From Seison nebaliae (taxonomy: Eukaryota > Rotifera > Pararotatoria > Seisonacea > Seisonidae), in assembly GCA_023231475.1 (NCBI GenBank), contig JALJEE010002839.1:36284-100283 (forward strand): DNA of 64,000 nt, in the 5' to 3' direction. Below are positions 52,001-64,000 of the stretch, one piece after another. The position numbers and the translations under genes are program-made. The first letter of the stretch is position 1, and every line of letters starts with the position of its first letter. Below the pieces are notes generated by a model, which did no database searches, was not told the origin of the DNA, and saw only the letters and a list, made by a program, of their open reading frames with translations.

Positions 52001-54976
52001 GGTAGTTATGGTGTGGCTATAACGACATTGGAGGAAGTGTTCCTTCGTGCGACGGAAGAAGAAGATGAGAGATTGAAAAAGATGTTAGCGAACGATATTC
52101 AAACGGATAATTGTGAACGATTAATGAAAAATAAGGCGATTATTCAACAACTGAGTGGAGGTGATGGAAGTAAATTGAAAGGAATTTCTTTGTATCTCTC
52201 CCAATTTGGAGCGATCTTCAAAAAGAATGCATTACATGGATGTCGCAATTGGAGAATTTTATTATTACAAGTGGCAATTCCTGTTACATTTACTCTTCTA
52301 GCAATTTATAGTACCTCCGAATATATGGCAACAAGTTTTCTTTTTTTCAAACTATTAATGACCATTTTTGACCGATTTAGGATGGAAACCTCCTGCATTA
52401 TACATTGGACCACAGGACTATCCGAAAACGTTAATACCAATCCATTTGCAAAGCAAACAAATTCGAACAAGAGAAAGAGATTTCGTTAAAGATAAAATTG
52501 TGAAGAAATTGAAAGAGACTGCAGCAACGATGAACAACTTTTCCGTTGAACTCACAAATCGTTTTCCCAATTCTGGAATGAATATTCTACAATTGAATGA
52601 CTATTCACTTGAGGAGAAATCTTATCGGAAATGTTGGTTAAATAAATCATCCGTCGATAAATATTTGTTATGTGTGGCAAAAGAATATTCGACAGCTGAT
52701 TATAAGATGTCTCATTTATTTGGTTTGGAAATCGCTTATGGAAATAATCAGTTACTTGACATGACAATAAAATTTTCGAATGAATATCTTCATGTACCTC
52801 CATTGGCTTTTAATTTCTTAACGAATTTCCTTTTAAAATTTTATGGGAAAGAAGATTCGTATATCTCGATGGAAATTCATCCATTCGTCATAACTCAGAA
52901 AATGGATGACTCGATCGACAAATTCGATTTTGTTCAACTTAAAGGATTTCTTATTGCCACTAATTTATTATTTGGATATTCGTTTACTGTCGCCTCCATC
53001 ATATCGCTGATTGTTAGTGAGAGAGTATCGAAAGCGAGACATATGCAAATGATTAGTGGTATTCATCCAATAATTTTTTGGGCTGGCACTTTTCTTTGGC
53101 ATCTCATTTTCGCATTACTCAGTGCACTATTAATCATGTTTGTCTTCTATTGGATAGAAGTGGATGCTTATGTTGGAAATGGTCATCGTATATTTTATAC
53201 AATTCTTCTTTTCACACTCTATGCAACTGCAATAATTCCACTCATGTATGTCTTATCTCGACTGTTTAATAATTCCGCTTCTGCCATTGTCCTTCTATCA
53301 ATTTTCAATACAGTTACCGGTCTCGTTAGCATTCTCCTCGTACAAATGTACAATACACCAGGTATGGGATCACAGAAATGGGGTAAGAGATTAGATTTCC
53401 TTTTCCTCACTTTCCTCCCCAATTATGCGTTAGGTGGTGGTCTGATGGACTTTTACAATAATCATCAATTTCTTCAACTTTGTGAAAAGATGATAATATT
53501 CAATGCCAATTGTCCATTCTTATCATCGCCATGTTGTTCTCAGAATTGTGGAAAACTTTGTTTATTTCAAACTACCAATATAGCCGGATGGAAACGATTA
53601 GGTATTGGACGACATTTCTTATTTCTAGTGATACAAACACTATTATATTTCACCATTTTATGGTTTCTTGAAACGAGTATTTTTGTATTGATACGAAATA
53701 AATTCTCGAAAAAATTCAATTCGATTATCTCAACAATAGTAACCCCAACAAATCTAATATCGATTGCAGTTATTATACTTCATTTTCACATTCTCTTTTC
53801 ACAAAGAAAATTTCCTTTTTATTTCAGCGTTACGAAGATGATGATGTGTTGAATGAGAAAAGAATTGTCAAACATTTACATGGCAATCAAATGAAAAATT
53901 ACGTACTAGTTATTGATGGTCTAACGAAGAAGTTTGGGACATTTACCGCCACACACCCATTATATGGTACAGTGAATTATGGTTCTTGTTTCGGTTTGTT
54001 GGGTGTCAACGGAGCTGGTAAGACGACAACATTTGAAATGTTAACTTGTGATTTATCACCAACAAACGGAAATGCTTATATTGATGGAATAAATGTGATA
54101 GAGAGAGCGACGGAAGCACAAACATTAATAGGATATTGTCCTCAAATTGATGCGATAACTGAAAATTTGACAGGTCGAGAACATTTGACTTTATACTGCC
54201 AATTGAGAGGATTGCCGTCCAATCTCGTTACGTCAACTGTTGAATTCTTAATCGATTTATTGAATCTTAATGATCACGCTAATCGTTATGCGACAACTTA
54301 TTCGTTAGACTTTTAAAAAGAAAAAGTTCAATTAAAAATTCTTTCATTATTATTCTCTCCAATTGACAGAGGAGGTAACAAACGTAAATTATCAACTGCC
54401 ATTGCTCTAGTGGGAAATCCAGTGTTATTATTCCTCGATGAACCGACAAGTGGAATGGACGTGGGTGCCAGACGATTTTTATGGAATCTTCTTCAAGATA
54501 TCAAAAAAGCTGGAAGATCTATCGTACTCACCACACATTCGATGGAGGAGAGCGAAGTTCTCTGTGATCGAATAGCAATTATGGTCTCAGGAAAATTTAA
54601 GTTTTTTCTCAATTAAATTCTATTTAGCTCCTCATACCTCTTTCGCTATAGATGTCTCGGTTCTGTTCAACATCTGAAATCAAAATTTGGTTGTGGTTAT
54701 AATATCATAGCGAAAATGATTGGGCAATCGGAATTAATCGAAAATTTAAAGGAAAACTTCGGTCGTGAGAATATTCATATTCTTAACCAAACTGATCAAG
54801 TTGTCGAATTACAAATTACCGAATCGAATAACAGACGAATTACACAGGCTCAAATTTTCCGTCATATGAAAATGATCAGCGTTCGGATGAATATCGAGGA
54901 TTATAATGTTAATCAACCAACTCTTGATCAGATATTCCATAGTATGTCCAAGTATCAGAATGAAGAAAACGAATAA
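49020..54976 (+). CDS. ABC transporter, subfamily A (full transporter, ABCA/CED-7-like)
   Basis: This is a full-length lipid exporter-type ABC protein, TMD1-NBD1-TMD2-NBD2, of about 1,600 aa in many exons with introns of about 45-80 nt. It begins [19 protein letters not shown], then a first membrane helix ([15 protein letters not shown]). NBD1 has Walker [10 protein letters not shown], signature LSGGQKRK, Walker [11 protein letters not shown] and H-loop TTH. NBD2 has [10 protein letters not shown], a signature YSGGNKRK restored across an intron near 54315-54370, [10 protein letters not shown] and TTH. Both ATP sites look competent. The intron at 49910-49959 joins IITIFFM to [12 protein letters not shown]. 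The 45-nt intron at 50815-50859 is in frame and stop-free, so retention would add 15 residues before NBD1. The first extracellular loop is short compared with ABCA1. The start is the ATG at 49020. Confidence 0.92.
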
Positions 54977-56098
54977 TTTTATTAATTTATTATAATTTTG
55001 TTCATAAGAAGAAATAAATATTTTTTCTCAATATCTACCAGTATATGTTCACTTGGAAACTTAAGTCTTTTACCCTTCAATAAAACATTAAGATTAAAAT
55101 TTTCTAAAGTTCTAAACACAAGATTAATTGTCGATGGAAATTTATCCGGAAATATTTCAGTCGACTACAGTCTGAAATCGTCTAGAAGAATGTCGTCTAT
55201 GAGTGAAAGATGTAAGAACTAGAGATGAAATTTTTTTTCAAATGAAACTTTTAATAAATAAATTTTCAAATTTTTATCTTACTCAATTATTTTCTTCTAA
55301 ATAATTGAATATTCAAATCAAATGTCTTCCGTCCAATTGTGAGAGAACTAACAATTTCGTCGCGATTTTTTCTATCCACATTAAATTTAAAGATTAGTAT
55401 AAATATTTAAGTGAAGTGAGAATTTCTTATAATTCTCATACATCAATCAGTGGAATAAACAACCACTAGGTAATCCATCATATTACCAGAAATGGAAGAC
55501 GATAATGTGGAGCTTTTATTTCAAACAATATCTTTTCTTTTTTTAAATTAGCCTCCTGACATTTCGGGATGACATGTGGCTCATGGTTATTTGAAATTTA
55601 GTTCGAGATATTTCAAAATCCATTTGCTCCCTTTGTAATAAAAGTTTTTTTCAATTTCAATCTTTCCTCAACTAGTTCCTTATTTTTCTTCCTCAATCTA
55701 TTATTTTGTTCAATTCCAAACATTTTTTAAATAAATGTAAGTAGAACGTATAGTTTATGGTTTTTAAGTAACGGAATACATTTTTACTTTATTTCTTAAA
55801 ACTTTTTTTTTTAATTTTTTTCAAATTTTTTTAATTTATTATTTTTTACTTTCAATTTAAAAAAAGAAAGATTTTATTCAGATACAAATTTCTGTATATT
55901 AGCTTTTTTGGTTTAAGTGGTTTTTTTATTGTGATTAATTTCTCTCATTTTCCCAATAGTTACCATTGTTATTCGAAAGACATTTTCCTACGAATTTTCA
56001 TTTTAAATTTATTCGGAAAATTTGAATAGATTTAAAGAAAAATTTTAATAAATTTAACAATTGCATCGAGTGATGAGAAGAATAATTTGAGAGAAGAC
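54977..56098. other. Intergenic between ABCA and TRRAP
   Basis: ABCA and TRRAP lie on the same strand with 1.1 kb between them. The left part is the ABCA 3' untranslated region; the right part, with long poly-T and poly-A runs near 55800-55870, precedes TRRAP. I see no additional gene. Confidence 0.4.
55013..55018 (+). terminator. Poly(A) signal AATAAA of the ABCA gene
   Basis: AATAAA begins 37 nt after the ABCA stop codon, a plausible distance in a genome with short untranslated regions. Confidence 0.5.
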
Positions 56099-59000
56099 AT
56101 GGAAGGAACAGAAGAGCGTTTCAACGCTCTCTTATCCAACTCTTTATCGTTGAGTGAGAAATTGGAGTGTGTGACGGAATTGAAAGAAATGACGATCGAT
56201 CGGAATTATGTTCAAGAAGCGAGATTACAAATTCAGAAAATTATTATGGACGTTCCCGTCGTGAATTGTTTGGAAACGATGGAACATATTTGTCGTCGTT
56301 CTCTCTTCGAACTCTTTTCCAGTACAGTGTTGGCGGAATTGCATATGTATCCAGAACATACCGTGAATATTTGGACGGAAGTTACAGCGTTTCTCTTGAC
56401 TGCTCTCCAATATGAATTCGACGAATTAGGAATGGTTGTTGTGAAATTTTTGAGAGATCATTTACTTCGAGCGAAATGCACTTACGAATTACTTCTATTA
56501 CAACGCGATTTCTTTAAATTGGTTCATGACCGAGTGACAGATATGGTACGTGAATTCGAACATTTCGAAGCACATGGCGATGGAATATGTGCCGATCATC
56601 AACAAACGACAAGTAGTCGACGAACGATTCCGATAGTAAGAAATGCAGAAGATTTACAGAAACTTGTCATTTTTTTGCCAACGGTCATCGAAATTGATTT
56701 GAAAGATGGCGATCTAGCATCGATCCTTCATTTCATTTTCAAACAAAATAATCCAGCTTCAATAGAATTATTGAAAAAGATGAATTCAAATGAGAACGAT
56801 CGAATTCATTGTACAATTCTTCCACTTTTCGTACGTTCATTAAGATCATTTCCTGAATTTATGAGTTGTCTACCACCGACCGCTCGAATCTTCCGTGATG
56901 CATCAAGTCAACTCAATCAATGTGTTATGACAATTCGAGAGTATCAGACGAAAATTGATCAGATAACGACGAAAGGAAATCGTTCGTCAATGAGTGGAGA
57001 ACATTCGGGTGATGCGACAAAACAACAAATGGACCCGAAAGACGAACAAGAATGTAAACGATGTAATGAGATAATTATTCGAAATGGACGATTACAAAAC
57101 AATTTAACTGAAGTACGCAAATTTGCCTCTCATTATTTGAGTAATGGAGTGAAATGTCTCCTCCAAATTTTACATTTACATCCATATGATTTCGCTCTCA
57201 ATTTATCACAAATGTCGTTGAATGTGAAAGTTTTGAATGGAAATATTTTAGTTGAATTGGTGAGTATTATGATGCGAGCAACATTCATCCTCTCTAATCT
57301 ATTACAAGTACGACCAGCAGATTATGATATTCGATTATATTATTGGTTTGCACAAGAGACACTCATCAGATTAAAATGGTCAATCAGATATGTGACCAAT
57401 TATGAATTACGACAAGTTCTACGACAATTCATCATAACACGCGCTTTCTTCGCTTTACATGACAATTATTCATTACAACAATTACCATCGAAGTTTGAAG
57501 TGAGTGTAGAATTTAATGGACGATCAATGGGTTTCAGTGAAATGATCAATTCAATCCATTTCGAAGTAACGGAATCGCGAAAACAGAGAATATTATCGAT
57601 GAAACGAAAAGATTTCAAGGAAGCAGCAAGTAATCATGTGTCCATCTTATATAAAACAGATTTGGTAGTTTTAATAATTTTCCGATTTGCAACAGAAAAT
57701 GGAAATTCACTTTCACAAAAAGCGAAAGATGATGGAAATGAATTGAAGATAATTTTGAAGAATCAAGCAGCATTCCAATTTTGCATCTTTGAAGAAATCG
57801 ATTTCATTTTCGATCTACTTCATAATAAATCCACTAATGATTTCGATATGGAAAATGATCCATTAACTCTTCGCAATCGAGATCGATATAATATTTATGA
57901 TATAGCCGCCACAACGGAATTAGTTCAAATGATCGACACATTAGATTTAATCAAGAATACACTCTTCCAGAATCTACAAATAACAAGTAATTTGTATAGT
58001 GGGCGATTGGGGAGTAATAGTGGGGGAGATCGGAGGAATGAAAAAGAAGCATTCGATCAAGTGGCGAGTGGTCTCTTTTATCGACAATATCTCGTTCATA
58101 TAGTTCCCGTAAGACGATTATTTTCTTTCATTAAAATGATCTTCTTTTTCATTCATCATAATAATTTCAATTATTATGGATCGTTAGTAAAAGCTATTCA
58201 ATTATTACCTCAAATCATCGCTCTTCATTCACTTCCATCTGATGTTAATTGTTATTCTTTATTGTCAATGAAAACATCATTCGTTCTACAATATGGAACT
58301 GAATTATGTATTTCCATCAATGATTTATATCCGAAAACACAAGTGGATATATCATCGAAAATTATCGTTAATTTATTACAGGAGAATTATGATATTAGAC
58401 ATCTACGTCGTCAACAAGAGGCATCAATTCGACAAATGTTATTTTCAACTTTATCAAATGCAGAAGATTTGATCGAAGCCACAATCATGAAAAATCGACA
58501 AGTGATTAATGTGTTGAAAGAAAGTGGAAATGAGAGAATTGGCAAATATGAAATAAATGAATTCCATCCATCCATTGATGATGGTGATGGTGATAATTAT
58601 TCTATCGATATTCCAATGACGGAATTGATGAGAGAAATGAATAAAGAATTCAGTTTCTCCTATTTATTCTTATCAACATTATCTCGTCTCGAATCGAATG
58701 TGACTAAAGAGGAATTAGAAAATTTAGATACGAATACGGTAATGGAATCAGAAATTTTCGATCGTTTCAGTTGTTCTTTAATTCGAATTGTCGATATTAA
58801 AATTATGATAAATTATGTCAATTTGACATTGAATCACATTTTCTTCAGTACGACGAAATTGGATTCGAATGCTGAAAAAACAAAATTCCTCACTTGTTCC
58901 AACAAATTCGGTTATGGTATTGAACGACCGAATATCGATGAGATTGTGACAACGTTCAAACCGAATAATATGCAATTATTCGATTTGCCCATGTTCAATG

Positions 59001-60287
59001 AACATGAAGCGGAATTGTTATCAAAATTCTTCCAATCAGCTTGTATGGTTTTAGAGACGTATATGGAAATCGATATTCTTTTAAAGAAACGAGGAAAGAA
59101 TCCATATAATTCGGATGTATTGGAAGAGATTCTCAATTATCGACATATTGAAGCATGTCTAACGATTTTAACAGATATTCTCAGATCGATTTCACCTCAT
59201 GCATTATTACTAATTTTAAATTCATTCATTCCATGGTTAATGAGACGAATTGAAAATTATAAAGATTCTCCATTATTACCAAGTGGATATTCGGTTCCCG
59301 TTTTCCTCTTCAAACAATTCTTTCTCGTCTCACATATCAATGGATGTATCATCGAACATGTATTGAGTGAATTGATGGAGAGAATGCATTATCTGGGAAG
59401 GAATGATAATCAATTGGCAGAACAATATCTTCGTTTATGTAAATATATTTATGTAACATTATTGGGACAAACACCACCATATATTCAACCAGGAAACAAT
59501 AAAGATATGATTAGTGAAGTGATAATGGAATCACATCTTCATTCTGTCATATGTAATGCCATCGAATTGTCATTAATATCGAATGAACCGTCAAGATATT
59601 TCTTAATGTTAAGATCATTATTCAGATCGATCGGTTCAGGACAACATGAACGTCTTTATCAGAATTTTCTTCCTCTATTACCCATCATTCTCCAATTTCT
59701 TAATTGTCTCCAATCCACTTGTATTCGTGCACCGTTACATGAATTATGTGTTGAATTATGTTTGACCGTTCCCGTCAGATTATCATCATTATTACCATAT
59801 TTATCATTGTTAATGGGTCCATTATCAGCAGCATTATTCTCTTCAGGTACGTTGGAAAGTCAAGGAATTCGGACATTGGAATTGTGTGTGGATAATTTAC
59901 ATTCGGAATATTTCATCGAACATATTCAACCGATTAAAACTGAATTACTTTTCGCTCTCTACAAATTGATTGTTCATGCACCAACTCTTCTCGCAAATAG
60001 TGCATTGAAGATTCTGGGGAAATTGGGAGGTATGAATCGGGAAGGATCGATCTATAACGCTGAATTCCAACCATCCAATTTAGCAGCCGGTCAAGTGAAA
60101 TGTCAACTTCATTTAAGACAATTTCTCTACAAAAACGATATAGCTGCTACTCTTCGAGAGAACGTTGAGAATAATGCACATCTCAAGAAATTTTTAGATG
60201 ATAAAGAGAAAGAGAAATTAGAAGCAAAAAAGAAAGAAGCTGAAGAAATGGCGGCAGCAAATGTCGATAATATTACTAAAGAGAATG

Positions 60288-60320
<33 letters not shown>

Positions 60321-63300
60321 CTAAAAAGAAAACGAAAAAATCGAGTAAGAAACCGGTTACAAAGAAAAAAACATCGGCTAAAAAGAAAAATCCAAAAAGT
60401 CAATCAGATAACGTTACGAAAGAAACTGATGAAAAAAATAAAGATAAATTGACTAATAATCAAATTTCAACAACAACAACATCATCAACAACACCAACTA
60501 CGACGACAACGAATGTTGTTAAAGGAACGAAAGGAGGTCGAGCAACTAAAACTAAAACAACAACAACAACAACCGGTTCTTCAGGTACAAAACAAAAATC
60601 TACTAATTCTACTTCAACAACAACAACACCAGCGCCAGTTGTCGGATATCGTCATTCGACGAGAGTGCACAAAGTTCCAAAATTGTATAATGATATGATA
60701 ATTGATCAACATTATATGAAGATTCCGAAACAGCCGAAAACGCCAAAACCAGCAGTAACAACAAAGAAACGACGAAGTTCTTCCACCAAATCCTCCACCA
60801 AATCCACCACAACCAAAACAACTAAAAGTACGAAAACATCAACAACAACACCAACATCATCAATAACAAAAACAACAAAAAAAGGAACAACAGCTACATC
60901 GAAATCCAATTCAACAACAGCAACAACAACAGCAACAATAACAACCACAACAACAGCTGCAACAACAGCAACAACAACAATGACAAATTCAAAAAGTCCA
61001 AAAATGACGACGACGACGACGACGACAACAACAACAACAACATTAAATAGTAAAAGAGACAAAATATCGACGATGTTATCAAATATGAGATTTAAACAGA
61101 ATCATTGTTCACGTAAATCGATAATTTATGAGATTCATGATCCATATCAGATATCCATTTCTTTCGATCAATTATTGGAAACGGCTTTATTCATGATAGA
61201 GAAGAGTCGACATTATGATCTCATCAATCATTCATTTAACATTGTCAAACGTTTCCTCATTTCCGTTATGACGACTGCCACACGTTGTCTCTTACCACAT
61301 CAACAGTTATTGGATGATGTTTGGAATGACCAAGAGAATCTCTCTCGATTACAAACGAATATTTCACAACTTTATCAATCTATCGATTTCGCTGCCATCG
61401 AACATCGTCTCCATTTGCAGATACCAGAATTGTTGACGGATAATATCCGTCTCAGATATCGATCTGATGTGATGAGAGAGAATATTCTCAAATCTCTCAT
61501 TGCCATTTGTTCTCACAGTCGGAAGAGGAATCAGGTGAAAAGTGAATCAGAAAATTGTACGAGAATTTTTCGTCATTTCATTTTCCTTCTCTTTATTGAA
61601 GATGTTCACAAGTTGTTAAATCTCGTCGCTTATTCTCCATCTGATGATTCATTTCAAGTGTTGATGGAACTCCCACAATTTAACGCTTCCGCTGTTGTTG
61701 TGACGAATGCCATCGCTTATTGTTTCGGTTCATGGAATGAAATCGAACATCATAGTGGAAAGGCATATCTTTTCTTCTTTATTGATCATATTCAGAAATT
61801 CCTCAATAATGACATCTCCACCATCATCAAATGTGAATCGATCATTCATCTTTGTGATCGTTTCATTGAAATGTGTTATGATCCATGTTGGCGTAATAAA
61901 AGTGGTGGTAATAGTGCATTGGAGCAGATTTGGATACGATTACCAGTCGATTGGACACTCATTCATTTATCCGCCATTTTATCTGCACATCTCCATTCGT
62001 TATTCGAGAGTGATAATGAATTGAATGCGGGCGGTGCAAATCGTGTGCATAAAATGATCAAATTATTATTATCGAAAATTGTGAAGCATTTGAAAGTGAA
62101 GAAACTTTTCATTTATCTCTTAGATGATAGTCGTCATTCCAATTTATCATATGAATCAAATGGAAATGATGTTGATATGACAATAAATGATGATCATCAT
62201 AAATCATTATTAACAATTCGCTATATTCATTTATATGGTAATCATATTCATCCAATCTCTTCCACTTGTCCTTTCTCATCCAATCATGACATGACACAAT
62301 CATGTGATTTGATCCATTCATCAGATCTCGATGAAAATATGATGAAGAGACAAAAGAAAGAATTGAAACATTTCTTTCATATTCTCATCACGTCTCTTTT
62401 CTCCATGTCGGCTCATGTGAGAATGTGTGCACAAGAATGTGTTGAATATTTAGCGAATTATTTGAACGTTCCTCTCATCATGTTATTGATGGAATATGAA
62501 CAATTATTAGTGAACGATTATCTCTTTGGACTTCATCAAAATATCATTTTTATGAATTCCGTTGAGAAATTCTCTTTTCTTTCTTCTTTCCATTTCTGTG
62601 CATTATATCAAAAAGAGTATCATGATAAATTGATAAGGGAGAAAATTAATTTGTTAAATCGTCTTACCAAATTCATTCACCAACATTCCATAACCGTTCC
62701 ACAAATTCTCGAACGATTCAAATATAATTCTACTCGTCCTCTCTCCCAATTATTGGAGAATGTCAACATCTCCTCCATATCATCACCATCGTCATCATCG
62801 AAGATTAATCCATTTGAAACGTTTGGAATTGAATGGCAAATTATAGATAGATTGTCAATTATTGACAAGTTGTTAGAGCGAATTCAATTAATAAGAATTT
62901 CATATAATTTCGATATTTCTGATTTTATGTCGAATAAAATTTCAAATTCCTCCAACGAAAACAATCTTCCCATTAATTCCATCATTGATTCTTCAAAAAC
63001 GATTTCTACTCATCAAATCAATTTGGATAATGAGAAGAATGAATCATTTAAATTAACGAATTATCATCATCAAGATTCAAATAAATTTCCATTTAAGAAT
63101 GAAAAGAAAAATTTATCAAATAATATGTCATTCTATAATATCAATAATGTATTGAATGCAACTGGTGAGAGTAGAATTATTGTCGATTCCGATCGAAATC
63201 GACATATTGATGATTCTTTAAAATTTCGTGGGAAATTTCTGGTGGAACATGTTTTATGGTTAATTCGACGTCTCTATCAATTCACTTCATCGATCGATGA

Positions 63301-63881
63301 TGATGAACCGAATTGTTTCTCACAATTCATCTCCACTTCCAAAAACAATATTAACGAGAGAACAACATTTAAATCAGCTTCCGATACGGAATTAGTAACA
63401 TCGTCAATTTCGAATAATTTGACAAGAATTCATCTTCGATCAACAAATGGTGGAACGAGAACATCTGAATCAGTTTCTCAGACGTATTGTACCGGCAGTT
63501 CCACCACCGTCAAATTTCGACGATCGAGTTATTGTCGTTCTTATTGTAAGAATTGTTTATCGTTTTCATCGAATTCTTATCGTCAAAATTTGAAATCATC
63601 ATCATCATCATCATCATCTAAACATCAATTCACTTTGTCCGCACAACAAGTCCAATTGATCACTGCAGCAATTCGATTATTAGCTGTGTTGCCATTGAGG
63701 AGATATTATAGTTCGGAAGATATTATTCGATTATCATCAGATGAACTTCATAATTTTAGTGGAACGAAAAACGATATGAATGACACGGAAAATTTGACAA
63801 CATATCTCAATCCATTAGAATCCGATGATTTATCGAATGCCAATAACATTTTTAATTATCATTCATCTGACCAGAATATTC

Positions 63882-63934
<53 letters not shown>

Positions 63935-63937
63935 TAA
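56099..63937 (+). CDS. TRRAP: TRRAP (transformation/transcription domain-associated protein), 3' part missing
   Basis: TRRAP is the giant HEAT/TPR scaffold of SAGA and NuA4/TIP60 histone acetyltransferase complexes (yeast Tra1). One uninterrupted frame of 2,612 codons is present. Diagnostic blocks include LRSLFRSIGSGQHERLYQ, ELCVELCLTVPVRLSSLLPY, GIRTLELCVDNLHSEYFIEH and KILGKLGG, at about residues 1170-1310. A basic low-complexity insert follows at about 1365-1655. The following YEIHDPYQISISFDQLLETA and FNIVKRFLISVM resume the family alignment. The FAT domain, the PI3K-like pseudokinase and FATC, roughly the last 1,200 or more residues, are absent. The frame ends in a poly-Asn (AAT) tract and a stop inside an inverted repeat, so this end is not the natural C-terminus. 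The start is ATG 56099 (MEGTEERFNALL); the TTG 12 bases upstream is not favoured. Confidence 0.93.
60190..61070 (+). repeat. Lys/Thr-rich low-complexity insert within TRRAP coding sequence
   Basis: About 290 residues of biased composition: a Lys/Glu helix-like start (KEKEKLEAKKKEAEEMA), an Asn run, Lys-rich histone-tail-like stretches (KKTSAKKKNPK), then long Thr/Ser runs encoded by ACA/ACG repeats. A non-repetitive island containing YRHSTRVHKVPKLYNDMII sits in the middle (about 60648-60715). The frame stays open throughout. Confidence 0.85.
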
Positions 63938-64000
63938 AAATGTTATTGGCATTCGATAAATCATCGGATTCTAATGGATTGAGATATGTTGTCAAATTTT
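63789..64000. repeat. Perfect inverted repeat (palindrome) at the window edge
   Basis: Bases 63789-63859 are the exact reverse complement of 63930-64000: 71 of 71 positions pair, around a 70-bp spacer (63860-63929) that is mostly AAT repeat. The first mismatch inward is 63860/63929. The right arm reaches the last base of the window, so the true arm length is unknown. The left arm is TRRAP coding sequence, so the right arm is an antisense copy of it. Confidence 0.97.
63882..63935. repeat. AAT trinucleotide microsatellite
   Basis: About 17 AAT units, read as poly-Asn in the TRRAP frame, occupy the loop of the terminal inverted repeat. Confidence 0.9.

Noticed and set aside
60712-61062. Long Val/Leu-rich frames on the minus strand opposite the TRRAP Thr-rich insert
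   Set aside because: They are reverse-complement shadows of ACA/ACG repeats and have no independent coding signal.
1-64000. CRISPR arrays, bacterial operons or horizontally transferred gene clusters
   Set aside because: No direct-repeat arrays or prokaryote-like gene packing were seen; all recognised genes are spliced or typical animal genes.
1-64000. tRNA genes
   Set aside because: I looked for B-box-like GGTTCRANNCC on both strands by eye and saw no convincing cloverleaf; a tRNAscan-SE run would settle it.

Overview
The window is eukaryotic and animal: about two thirds A+T, with protein-coding genes broken by very short GT-AG introns (mostly 45-60 nt) and carrying long Asn, His, Ser and Thr runs. 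The gene set (twitchin/projectin, Ovo, BIG-type ARF-GEF, Rabex-5, ABCA transporter, TRRAP) is metazoan. The twitchin kinase region reads closer to insect projectin than to nematode twitchin as I remember those sequences, so my best guess is a small-genome arthropod, most likely an acariform mite. A nematode or another compact ecdysozoan is not excluded. Species identity is inference.

Layout. 1-7.8 kb: BIG/ARFGEF (minus), eight exons, complete. 7.8-10.4 kb: spacer with an unexplained cluster of hairpins at 9.0 kb, then a small three-exon single-pass membrane protein gene (minus). 11.0-12.9 kb: Ovo zinc-finger factor (minus). 12.9-15.0 kb: spacer with a LINE scrap. 15.0-17.4 kb: LRR + guanylate-kinase-like gene resembling LRGUK (minus). 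18.2-40.7 kb: a twitchin/projectin gene (minus) with a 10.5-kb central exon, a string of microexons in its N-terminal linker, and two possible 3' ends. 40.7-44.3 kb: its upstream region. 44.3-45.0 kb: an NDUFA11-like complex I subunit (plus), tail to tail with Rabex-5 (minus, 45.4-47.5 kb). 49.0-55.0 kb: an ABCA transporter (plus). 56.1 kb to the window end: the 5' two thirds of TRRAP (plus), which runs into a perfect inverted repeat at the right edge.

These are unrelated housekeeping, muscle and developmental genes, not an operon or a dedicated system. Two share a theme: ARFGEF and Rabex-5 are both GEFs for membrane-traffic GTPases. I built several splice models by hand and checked phase exon by exon. 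The long twitchin model (24 exons) closes at 4,856 codons plus stop, ARFGEF at 2,064, Ovo at 585, Rabex-5 at 587 and the NDUFA11-like gene at 218, with no internal stops.

I found no new multi-gene system. The points most worth a second look are: (i) the terminal palindrome that cuts TRRAP; (ii) a twitchin kinase domain that has lost the catalytic-loop Lys and Asn and the DFG Gly; (iii) an Asp in place of the catalytic Glu finger of the Sec7 domain of ARFGEF; (iv) two phase-compatible twitchin 3' ends; (v) a possible structured RNA at 9.0 kb; and (vi) a small membrane-protein gene visible only after splicing.
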